From Takakia lepidozioides (taxonomy: Eukaryota > Streptophyta > Takakiopsida > Takakiales > Takakiaceae), in assembly GCA_030704615.1 (NCBI GenBank), contig CM060733.1, positions 28,768,001 through 28,832,000 of the forward strand: DNA of 64,000 nt, given 5' to 3'. The notes below the pieces were generated by a model that saw nothing but the letters and a program-made list of their open reading frames with translations, did not search any database and was not told where the DNA came from. The position numbers and the translations under genes are program-made. Of the stretch, positions 25,021-34,310 are shown piece by piece (within the stretch, counting starts at the first letter, position 1; each line of letters starts with the position of its first letter).

Positions 25021-26673
25021 CCTCAAACCTGCAGGTACCACTGCCAAGTTTGGGTCAACTCTGCCATCGACATTGGGAAGGTGACATGACGCACAATTAC
25101 GCACATGGTCCTTCCAAGTCATGCCATCCCGACCCTCTAAGATCAGGACCCTCGAGGGCAACACCTCTCGAACCCTCAGAATAACACGCCCTGCAGTAAC
25201 ATCCAGAGTCGTAGGAGCAGTCTGCTGCAAATAAACATAGTCACCAGGGCTAAACCTTCGAACCCCAGGACGATATCCTCCACCACGTATAGTGGCATAT
25301 CTCAACGTATCACGGTGTTGTGCAATGGCAAGGTTCTCAAAAGCCATGGGCATGACTTTCTTGAACAACCCTGCACGCTGATCACATGCACGTACCCACA
25401 CGTCCGGATCGTCAAGGTTAAGGACTTGAGCAGTGTCCCTACGAATGGCTGCAGGCAAATCCGGCTCTCAGCCAAAGAGAAGGAAATATGGTGAGAAGGA
25501 GGCAAGTGATGCTTGTTTGCTGAACCTGTAGCCCATGGCTAACCAATGAACCTGAATATCCCAATCTCCTAGGTGTCCCTTCTGCAAGCCATACTTGCGC
25601 AAACCTCTATTTACCGTTTGAACAACTCTCTCTGCTAAGCCATCGGCCTCAGGATGATTCCGAGAAGTGGTGCGGTGGTCTATCAAGGATTTATCACACA
25701 AAGCCTGAAACTCCCCCAAGAACTCTCTCCCTTGGTCCGTGAGTACCTCAGCTGGAGCACCAAATCGGCTAAGCACACGATCCAAGAATGCATACGCAGC
25801 CCCCTCACTAGCCTTATCAGGCAATGGAACCATTTCAATCCACTTGGAGAAGTGCTCCACCATCATCAACACATATCTGTGGTGGCGCATAGTCAGTGGC
25901 AACGGTCCTGCGAAGTCAAGACTCCACCTGTAGCCCAATCCCATGATTGGTAAAAGATGCAACTGTGGTGTAGGGGCGTTGAATGAAGCACGCACCCTGT
26001 CACACACCATGCACCTAGCCACGAACTATTGCACCTCTGTATGCATACCACGCCACCAATACTGCCCCTGCAGTAAACTGTGAGTGCGTCGCACTCCAAA
26101 ATGCCCCAACTCCTCATGGGCATGCCGCACTAACCGTGCACGCTGTGTGGGGTGAGGCACAATCCTCACCCGACCATCCTCCCACACTCGAAGTAGGTGT
26201 ATCCCCTCCCACTTGAACCTCTTGGCTCGTTGCAGGATCCGATCCCTCTCCCTGGCAGTCACAGTGGCTGTCGTGTCTCCCGTGCGGAGGTAGTCCAACA
26301 CAGCCGAATCCTCATGTATATCTCTGGCACCACCTGGCTCATCACTAGCCTCAGGGTCCTCAGACACTCCGTCTACAGTCATCCCTGTTGTAGGTCCAAC
26401 CTGACTTCCCGATGCCAAGATACACAAAAATGCAGATGCGTGCCATCCCGGCACCATCTCCTCGTCCGTCTCACCATGCCACCGAGCTCCAGTGTCATCT
26501 TGCTGGCTCATGCATGGATTGCGACTCAATCCATCCGCATCCCGATTGACCAAACCTGGTCGATGCACAACCTGAAAGTCATACTCCTGGAGTATGAGTG
26601 CCCACCGTGCAAGCTTCCCCGTAAGCTTGTCTGACTCCATCAACCACTTGAGTGGCTGGTGATCCCGTGACAA
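25021..26673 (-). pseudogene. RNase H end and integrase of element A
   Basis: 26673-26026 reads the RNase H tail (DHQPLKWLMESDKL) and the zinc-binding HHCC part (HAHEELGHFG...). 26022-25468 is the catalytic core with WSLDFAGP, LTDQGREFLGEF and HPEADGLAERVVQT supplying Asp, Asp and Glu. 25458-25021 is the C-terminal domain (GDYVYLQQT, ILRVREVLPSRVLILEGRDG). Stops at 26023 (CAG to TAG relative to B) and near 25466 (CGA to TGA) break the frame. The three acidic residues are all present. Confidence 0.9.
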
Positions 26674-28012
26674 GGGTGAAAAGATTGCCGTATAGATAGC
26701 ACCTAAAGTGTGCCACGGCCCACACTGCAGCTAAGCACTCTCCCTCATATGAGCTGTACTTAGCCTCTGCAACATTGTTCGAGCGGCTAGCATAAGCCAC
26801 TACGAACTCTCTTCCCTCATCATCCACCTGTGTGAGCACCGCTCCAAGCCCCAGCATGCTCCAATCCGTATGCAGCTGAAAGGGACGCCCCCTGATAGGT
26901 CGTCTCAGGATAGGCGCCGAGGTCAACCTCGCCTTGAGCTCTTGAAAAGCTCGTTCCTGCTCATCTTCCCACTGCCACTCCTGGTCCACCTTGGTCAGCT
27001 TGGTTAGAGCCTTTGTAATGGTACTAAATCCCTTGACAAACCGTCTATAATAGTTTGCCAACCCCATGAAAGCTCGAACTCGGCTCACATCCGTGGGGCG
27101 TGGAATTTGTGCAATGGCCTCTACCTTAGTTTGTTGTACCCCCAATCATCCAGGATATATCATGTGACCCAGATACTCAATCTGGTTGTGGAAAAACTTG
27201 CACTTCCCCGGATGCAACTTCAATCCGTGTGCTCTCAAGCGCTCCAATACCACCTGAAGGTGTCTCTCATGCTCCTCCATCGTAACACTAAAGATGATGA
27301 TGTCATCTATGTAGCACCGAGCAAAGTCCACCCCTGCTAGAATCCTATCCATGACTCTCTGAAACTCTGCATGAGCATTCTTAAGCCCAAATGGTAAGAA
27401 CCGCCACTTATATAGGCAATCCTTGCCGTGCTCATTGATCCCCCAGAATGTCGTCTTCTGCTTGTCCGCCTCCTTGATTGGCAACTGGTGATATCCGGAT
27501 CGTAAATCCAAAGTGATAAAGGCCTTAGCATGCCCGATGGCATCAAAGATCTCCTCTGGTGTTGGCATGGCATACTTATCGGACTTGGTCTGACGATTTA
27601 CAGGCCGGTAATCACCGCACATACGTCTCTCCGTCCAATTGCCATAGACATCTTTCTTGGCTGGCATCACTGTGGCTGAAGCATACTCTCCACCAGAGAG
27701 CTCCACCAAACCTGCCTCCCAGAGATCTTGAGTTCTCATCTGAATCAAAGACCTCTCCATGTCACTGTATCTATAGGGTCTCCGAAAGATTGGCGTGTCA
27801 GTGGCCAACTCAATACAGATCTCTTGACCCTTCAGTGCTCCCAAGTCCTTCAAACTGAAGGCAAAGCAATTCATGTAAGCCCTCAGGAACCGCCGTATAC
27901 GTCGTCTCTCTCCTCCGGTGACAATGGGTCCAATGTCAGGCTCCCAATTATCCTCCGTAACTGCAACCTTAAGTCCAGTGGGCTTAGAGGTAGAGGACGC
28001 GTCCAGTGGTTG
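26579..28012 (-). pseudogene. Reverse transcriptase and RNase H of element A
   Basis: In frame after the UAG at 28013-28015. Fingers/palm: [49 protein letters not shown], and the catalytic CYIDDIIIFS, then EYLGHMIYPG. A TGA at about 27146 (GGA in element B) interrupts RT. RNase H continues at 27145 with HTDWSMLGLGAVLTQ and YASRSNN. An extra G near 26665 shifts the frame into the next segment. About 480 residues in total, usual for the family. Confidence 0.92.
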
Positions 28013-28015
28013 CTA
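28007..28015 (-). promoter_or_regulatory. In-frame UAG-CAA-CCA between DNMT and RT: candidate readthrough stop
   Basis: The DNMT frame ends EVAT-stop and continues in the same frame into QPLDAS and then RT with no further stop until 27146. The six bases after UAG, CAA-CCA, fit the tobamovirus-type leaky context UAG-CAR-YYA. Element B has UAG-CAA-CCA at the same point (57044-57052), although neighbouring codons differ. Confidence 0.6.
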
Positions 28016-29470
28016 TGTTGCAACCTCTTGAGCAGTACTCCCTGCCTGCTCAGTCAATGACAAGGCCTCATCCTGCCCCATCATCTCATCCTTGAGGACC
28101 TCCTCAACCCGAGAAGAATCCCCAACCTCATCCATCACAGCCGCCTTGGCTGCCAACTCCCTCTGAACCTCGAGCACCTCCCACGTGTGCCATGGATGCA
28201 TGCACCTCGTGGTCCTCACATGCTCGCCCCCACTCACTGCCTGTACCGTCTCGGTAGGCAGAGAGACCATCGAGGGAAGTGTACTCCGCACTCTGCGTTG
28301 CTTAGCCAGAGCCAAGCTGATAATCCAGGTTAAGCAATTGAGATCCATTGCTTGCCCCAACACTTGACGACGTGATGCCTCAGAAAGAGACAACACCACC
28401 GTGGTACCAGTGGTAAAACCCATTGCCCGCTCACGCTCGTCAGCATTAGGCTCCACTAACTGCTGCAACTGAGCATCCCACAGGAGGCCAGGTCCACTAT
28501 CCCGGAAAGCATGCGATCCTGGGAAGCTGAGCAGTGTAGGTAATGCTGCTCGTGGTTGACCCACCTTGTTGACCACTGCCAAAGGCGAACGGTCATCGTG
28601 TCTCACACGCTGAGACTGCCTCCCTGTGTCCAGAATGTTATCCACTGTGAGATGTGCTGGCCGCTGCTCCCCATCAAATGCACGCTTGAGCAGTGCGGGT
28701 GGCATCAAGTTAGTCCACCATAGCCGTGGACGATGAGCCCGTGACCCCACTGTAGCTGCATCTAGCAACACTGCTGACCCAAGCCACGACTGGACTTGAT
28801 GCACACTGGCCATCACCCTGGCCCGAGAATCGCCCATCAGTGGCACATTCTCCAAGATGTATGCTGGAGATACAGCTTGATGAAGCTGCAAGTGACGCGA
28901 AACCCGCACCATCTCCCAAAACAGACCCGACCTCGAGTCTCGTAATCCATTGCCATGCCCGGCTGATGAATGCCCTTGGCAGGGCCAACCTGCCACTACC
29001 AGATCAATGGAGCCAACTCGCTCCAAATCCTGCGCCCCCAGTAACGAAATGTCTGCTGGCAAGGCCTGCTGATATCCACAAATTGCAGACACCGACAACA
29101 ACTCAGGGTACCGCTGAGCAACATGGCGAAGTGAAACGCGTCGTGCAGTCTCATCCCTCTCCACATACATGTAACGCCGAACTCGTACACCTGCCTGTAA
29201 CACAGCAGCCAATCCGGTGCTTATCCCACCAAACAAGTCCAGAAGACAAATGCCTTCATCCGGATACTGCCACACAATAGGTGTGGTGTCCAATGGAGAC
29301 AACTGAGGTGGTCCTGGTGCAATCCCCGCACTCTCCTCCTCTCCTGACGGTACAAAAGCCTCCACCCAGGCTTGTTGCATCCGTCGATCAGCATCCCGCT
29401 GCAAATCCTTGCTCGTGCCCCACAATGGAGTCTGAGCAACCATGGTAGGCAACTCCGCCATACCATACAT
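28013..29470 (-). CDS. DNMT3-like cytosine-5 DNA methyltransferase domain inside a retrotransposon
   Basis: Open for 485 codons. Family role: transfers methyl from S-adenosylmethionine to cytosine C5. Motif I LLDLFGGISTGL (residues 76-87), then VERDE; motif IV VVAGWPCQGHSS with catalytic Cys164; a SGLFWEM helix; motif VI YILENVP (205-210); motif VIII SRAHRPRLWWTN (243-254); target-recognition-like stretch 255-340; motif IX/X RERAMGF (347-352) and RRQVLGQAMDLN (367-378). Motif order is linear, as in DNMT3 and bacterial enzymes, not permuted as in plant DRM. It lies between protease and RT, in frame with RT through a UAG. No chromatin-reading domain is fused on this segment. All key motifs are intact, unlike gag and pol. 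It is annotated from its first Met; in the element it would be made as part of a polyprotein. Activity is inferred. Confidence 0.92.
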   Translation of the reverse strand: MYGMAELPTMVAQTPLWGTSKDLQRDADRRMQQAWVEAFVPSGEEESAGIAPGPPQLSPLDTTPIVWQYPDEGICLLDLFGGISTGLAAVLQAGVRVRRYMYVERDETARRVSLRHVAQRYPELLSVSAICGYQQALPADISLLGAQDLERVGSIDLVVAGWPCQGHSSAGHGNGLRDSRSGLFWEMVRVSRHLQLHQAVSPAYILENVPLMGDSRARVMASVHQVQSWLGSAVLLDAATVGSRAHRPRLWWTNLMPPALLKRAFDGEQRPAHLTVDNILDTGRQSQRVRHDDRSPLAVVNKVGQPRAALPTLLSFPGSHAFRDSGPGLLWDAQLQQLVEPNADERERAMGFTTGTTVVLSLSEASRRQVLGQAMDLNCLTWIISLALAKQRRVRSTLPSMVSLPTETVQAVSGGEHVRTTRCMHPWHTWEVLEVQRELAAKAAVMDEVGDSSRVEEVLKDEMMGQDEALSLTEQAGSTAQEVAT

Positions 29471-30311
29471 GTCATCCTACTCTCCCGGAGGTGGTACATC
29501 CTTTGAATGAGCGTTTCCCTCGAGCAACTCTCTAGGCCAACTCACTGCCGTTGTGAATGCTGCTAGTGTCGGCATCTTGCCTCGCTGGGCAACCGCAACT
29601 CCTCCTATGAACGTCACAGGAAGCTGCACACGCCGGCCCTCCCCTGACTGCCATGTAGGCCTATAGGAACCTGACTCCTCCCAAAAATCCAGGGTGAAGC
29701 CCATGGGGTACAACATTGCCCCACCAACCAGGACATCGTATGAGACCACGTCTGTCACAATGGCCTTGGCTCGCATCACTGAGCCATCTGTAGGGATCCG
29801 GCCGTAGTCTGATAGCCAACTCACGCCGTGTCATGCCCCGAGCTTGCTCCGATCCTCCCAGAGACGTCTGTATCTGGAAAGGACAAGGCTCCATATCCGC
29901 CTCCGTGAGGCCCAAGCCTGCAATAGCAGCTCTGCCCAGCATCAGTGGCTGAGCTCTCGAGTCCAACAAGACCCGCAGTGGCCGGTACCTCTTGCCTGCC
30001 GGTCCACTCAAACAGAAAATGCTATCCTGGTTGTCTAACATGACAACTCCAGGTGTCACCATGGCGCGCTCAATGGCTGGCTTAGCTGGCAGCTCCATCA
30101 ACCTGGCAGCTGCAGCTTGCCATGGCACCGCCGTGGCAGTCTTGACCCTCAAATCCGAGGATCCCTCCGGCACTACACCTCCCAGTATCTCCGCAGAAGA
30201 TGAAGTAACCTCCCGACTCTCACAGAGTGTAGCTGCCAGCCTGAACACCTCAGCTGGTCTTACCCCCGGCGTCGCAATTATGGTAGCCGAGAACAATGGA
30301 GCCTGGCACAC
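29471..30311 (-). pseudogene. Aspartic protease region of element A
   Basis: 30311-29661 has the retroviral-type protease core: LRVLLDSRAQPLMLG (family D-S/T-G-A; here Gly is Arg), followed by AAIAGLGL. The frame then shifts to 29824-29477, where SYDVLVGGAMLYPMGF matches the LIGxDxL-type second half. The altered active-site Gly and the frameshift make it probably inactive. It lies between the gag fragment and the DNMT domain. Confidence 0.7.
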
Positions 30312-30681
30312 AGATGTGGCCGCTCCTAGCAGAAAGGCGTAAATAGTTGTGGATTGCGCATTTGCTGCAAATCACACCAACTATCAAACTCTTGGATAAA
30401 ATCATCCAACTCGATGGTGCCCACCACCCCAGAGTACCTTCGTGGCCCCTTGGTAGCTCCATACATCTCCTCCATTGTGTCCCACAACAATGACAAAGAA
30501 CAACTTGCACCGCCGGTATGAGTCCTCCTGATTCACAATCCGAATCAGAACCTTCCGTAGAAGACACAGGAGGTGAAGGTGGCCTAAACCGTACACCTTG
30601 TCTCGTGTACCCACTAGTATCGCTAGTGCTTGAACCGGCACTGTCCCCAGCGACTAATGGCACCTCTGTGTTGACACTCAA
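30312..30681 (-). pseudogene. Gag N-terminal fragment of element A
   Basis: The minus strand begins MSVNTEVPLVAGDSAGSS at 30681. After a frameshift it reads VVGTIELDDFIQEFDSW and LQQMRNPQLFTPF, which resembles the start of a retrotransposon gag domain. It stops abruptly and the protease region follows at once, so the rest of gag, including any zinc knuckle, is deleted. Confidence 0.55.
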
Positions 30682-33317
30682 CCGGTCATGAACATGTCCT
30701 TAACCCCTTCTCCACAAGGTAACCGGGTAGAGAACCTGTTGCGGCTTATGGTTTGGAATACTAAGTTCTTAACATAGCCTACACCTGTACCTGCATCCAC
30801 CGCAAGCACTCCTATGGTTGGCTGGTCATCACCTCCAACCTCACCACAGGAGAAACAATGATGGTCTGGCTAGTCATCACCCCAGCATCGACAACATGCT
30901 CTAGGACTGGCCGGTGATCAAATCCAGACCAATCACCTATAAAAACAAGCGCCCACACAAAACTAGCATGGCGCACAGTCAAGCATGCAGGTATGGAGGG
31001 GATCCAAACACAAGAAATCAGAACGACAACTCCCCCACACCAAAAACAACTCCACGGTGTTGCTCCTGCAAGGACACCCCAGCCCAAACCCGAACTGACT
31101 CTTGCCTCCACCTGCGGAAAGGTCTTGGCCTAATGAGAGGGTGGAAACTACAAGGAAGAGAAGCTAAAGCAATGCCTAACCCCAGCATGCCCTCATCCCA
31201 ACACTCTTCCTCTCCTCTATTCCCTCACTTGCATGACCATGGGAATATCATGAAGATACTCCTCAAACCGCCCTCCACGAGCTTCAAAATTCGGCCTTCA
31301 AGACCACATGCCAGTCCTTAGGCAGTCCACCAGTGCCTCCACGAGTCAGCACAGGCCGTCCACAGGTCAACACGAGCCACCAGACCAGCACAGGCCCACA
31401 CAGCTCACTGGTCACAGCCATCACAGTCCCACAGGCCACTGGGCACAGCCCGTCACAGCCCGTCACAGCCCCACAGGCCACAGGGCATAGCCCGCCACAG
31501 CCTGTCACAGCCCCGCACAGCCCGTCACAGCTCGCCACAGCCTGTCACAGCCCCGCACAGCCCGTCACAGCCCCACAGGCCACTGGGCACAGCCTGTCAC
31601 AGCCCCTCACAGCCCGTCACAGCTCGCCACAGCCCCTCACAGCCCCAAAGGCCTCAGGCACGGCCTGACATAGCCCCTCACAGCCCGTCACAGCCCCAAA
31701 GGCCTCAGGCACGGCTTGTCACAGCCCCGCACAGCCCGTCACAGCCCCAAAAGGCCACCGGCACAGCCCGTCACAGCCCCATCCATGGCCGCTCTGGCAG
31801 TTTAGCCATTTCTCCAAGGGGTTTAGCCACGCCAAGCTAGGGTTTGTATCTCTTGGACTCTAGGCTTCTTTCCACCGAGCTATGGCGGCTGTGAGGAAAT
31901 CAGCAAGGTATTCTTGCTCTTTCGGCTCCCACACACCACCATAATAGCCCTAAGCCATGAGGTGGTTGCCACAAACCAAGCCTTCTTTCTCACTTAGCCT
32001 CCCCAAACACGCCACTAAACTCAATGGCAAACAACCAAGCCCTGCTGGTTCCCAGCCCTTGTGATCACTCATTCAAGCACTCTCATTGGCCATAGCATCT
32101 ATCTTAGAGCCTATTCCAACCCCCTACACCTGCTGCTTCAAGAGTTGCGCTCCCTTCAAGCTTGAAGTTGAAACCCCAACTCACATAGGCCCTACAAGTG
32201 CTTTTCTTTCACTCCAAGTGGAAACCAGCCCTAGACCTTCCATTCTAGCTCTCTAAAGCTTGAAAACAAGAGCCTCAATGGCCTGAAGGCATGCTCCACA
32301 CATGCCCCACTCTCACCATAAGAGAATCAGCTCCTTTGCTTCATTTCTTGCACCCACAAACCTGAAAATACAAGCTTCAGCAGGCTGAAAGCATGCTCCA
32401 CATGCCCTACAGGGAAACCAGCCCCTTCCTTCCTTTCTTGCACTCCCACACCTGAAAGTGCAAGCCTTCACCAGGCTGATAGCATGCTCCACACATGCAT
32501 TGCCCTCACATAAGGGAAGTCAGCCCTTCCCTCTTCCTTGCTTGCCCTCCAAGCTTGAAGATGGAAGCTTCAATGAGCTGAATACATGCTCCACACATGC
32601 AACCTCTTCACACAAGAGATATCAGCCCCCTATCTTGGCTCCTTGGCTCCTTGATGCTCTCTAAGACAAGACTAAGCACTCCACAGCCTTTGCCAAGCTC
32701 CTGAAACCCTAAGGCTTACATTTCCAGCCACAAGACACTTCTCTTGTGGTGCAAGAGCTCTTCTTCCAAGCTCTGAAACCCTAGGTGCACATTCCATGGC
32801 CTTGCCGCACCTCTTAGCTCCTGTTCCAGCCCTGCTCTTGCCATGACAAGAGCCCTCTCAATGCTAAAGCTCGAGATTGAAACCCAATCTCACCATACTC
32901 CACAAAGTGCACTGATTTGCCCCAAGCCAAATCAGCCCTTTTGCTTGGTCTTGCAATCCTTCACACAATGAAAGCTCGCATTCCCAAGTCCAGTTCTCAG
33001 CTTTGCCACCAAAGCCACTATAACCTGCTCTTGACTGGTCCTCTTCCCAATCGTGCTTGCTCATGCATGTACACAATCTGAAACCATCAAGGTGCTCTGG
33101 AATTACCTGCAGCATGGTGTTTTCATCTCTGAAGCTGAAGATCGAATGCCAAGGTCTACCACCTCGTAACCCACATCGCCTCCGCTTCTAACAACCAAGA
33201 GCTCCACGGTGCTCCTTGCATAACAACTTGGTTTCTCTCATTCTCAAGCAAAAACCACAAGTGCTACAACTAACTCGCATCTGACACTCACAGATACGAG
33301 CTGATCTTTCTCGAGTG
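30682..33317 (-). other. Long non-coding leader of element A
   Basis: About 2.6 kb between the 5' LTR remnant and gag without a recognisable ORF. It holds the GC-rich minisatellite at 31440-31780. The 32.2-32.7 kb part has repeated phrases around 'catgctccacacatgc', suggesting old tandem duplication. No primer-binding site for the initiator tRNA was found. Confidence 0.6.
31440..31780. repeat. GC-rich minisatellite
   Basis: About 340 bp of imperfect repeats of 'cacagcccgtcacagcccc', with interspersed 'caggccactgggcacag'. The unit is roughly 10 bp, built into longer irregular units. It lies in the leader of element A. Confidence 0.85.
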
Positions 33318-33632
33318 ATAAAGAAGAAGAATACAAGCACGAGCTCACAAATCTGAAGCATAAACTCATGCATATATAACCTCATCACTCAAATATAAGT
33401 CAAGCCAAGTGCACCCCACGCCATGGGGAATCCACACTACGGCGCCATAGCTAGGCGCGGTGAGGCTCAACTCGAGAAAGATGAGCCTTCCGCGCTTGCC
33501 GTGAAGATAACCACTCCAGGGCCTAAATCTGCCTTGACTCCTGGATTGACACTTGGGCCAATCCCAAATGTCAATATGTAAAAGCTAGCTATTTCCTAGC
33601 TAGTTTCACACTAGTGATAAAATAACTTGACA
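33318..33632 (-). repeat. 5' LTR (U3 part) of element A
   Basis: 315 bp matching the U3 of the 3' LTR (24438-24121), with a TATATAT motif near 33371-33378. After the CTTTATC point the sequence departs from the 3' LTR, so the U5 end and the primer-binding site are missing or replaced. The right flank AATC is the target duplication. Confidence 0.8.
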
Positions 33633-34310
33633 AATCTCTTAGTCCACGTCCGTCCATATTGGTTCAAAAGCATGCAGGTTTTTGAACAAAAACATTGTCA
33701 TAGAAGAGTTTCGTGTTGAGAAACTCTTTTGTATGGTGAAACAATTCAAATCCCTCAGTCCATTCCCCTCTATATTGATTCAAAAGCATGTAGGAAGAGT
33801 TTCGTGTTGAGAAACTCTTTTGTTATGGCGAAGCAATTTATATCTTTCAGTCCATGTCCATCCATATTGGTTCAAAACATGCAGGTTTTAGAACAAAAAC
33901 ACTGTTAGAGAAGAGTTTCTGTTGAGAAACTCTTTTGCTACGCCGAACTAGCAGTTCATATCTCTGAGTTCATATCCCTCCATATTGGTTCTAAGCATGC
34001 AGATTCTTAAACCATAACACTGTCAAACAAGAGTTTCGTATTGAGAAACTCTTTTTTTATGGCAAAAGAGTTCAAATCCCTTAGTTCGTATCCATCCATA
34101 TTGTTTCAAAAGTATGCAGATAAATACACAACCACAGTCGGATAAGAGTTTCGTGTTGAGAAACTCTTTTGTTATGGCGAAGTATTTCAAATCTTTTAGC
34201 TCATATCCCTCCATATTTGTTCAAATGCATGTAGTGCTTTGAACAAATTCACTGACAGACAAAAGTTTCGTGTTGAGAAACCTTTTTCAATCTTTGAATT
34301 TATTATTAAA
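33633..34310. repeat. 117-bp tandem satellite, right part
   Basis: Six further monomers with the same GAGTTTC-loop-GAAACTC hairpin, spaced 115-118 bp except for one 91-bp shortened unit at 33712-33803. This is the continuation of the array at 22980-23943. Confidence 0.85.

Larger units (their letters stand above)
23944..33632 (-). mobile_element. Element A: Ty3/gypsy retrotransposon with DNA methyltransferase and PHD finger
   Basis: Bounded by TGTC...GACA ends and AATC target duplications inside the 117-bp satellite. In minus-strand order: 5' LTR part (33632-33318), long leader with a minisatellite, gag N-terminal fragment, aspartic protease, DNMT domain, UAG in readthrough-type context, reverse transcriptase, RNase H, integrase, PHD finger, polypurine tract, 3' LTR. 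The two LTR U3 parts differ at roughly six of 315 positions by eye, so insertion is fairly recent. Gag is internally deleted, and pol carries a few stops and at least two frameshifts, so this copy is not autonomous. No primer-binding site was found; the 5' LTR appears to lack its U5 end. RT before integrase puts it in Ty3/gypsy. Confidence 0.92.

Noticed and set aside
28013-29470. DNMT domain as a plant DRM-type methyltransferase or a free host gene
   Set aside because: Motifs run I to X in linear order, whereas DRM is permuted. The frame continues into RT, and a second diverged element keeps the same junction, so it belongs to the retrotransposon.
31308-31668. Repeat cluster as a CRISPR array or coding repeat
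   Set aside because: Units are short, irregular and lack unique spacers; it is a GC-rich minisatellite in a eukaryotic retrotransposon.
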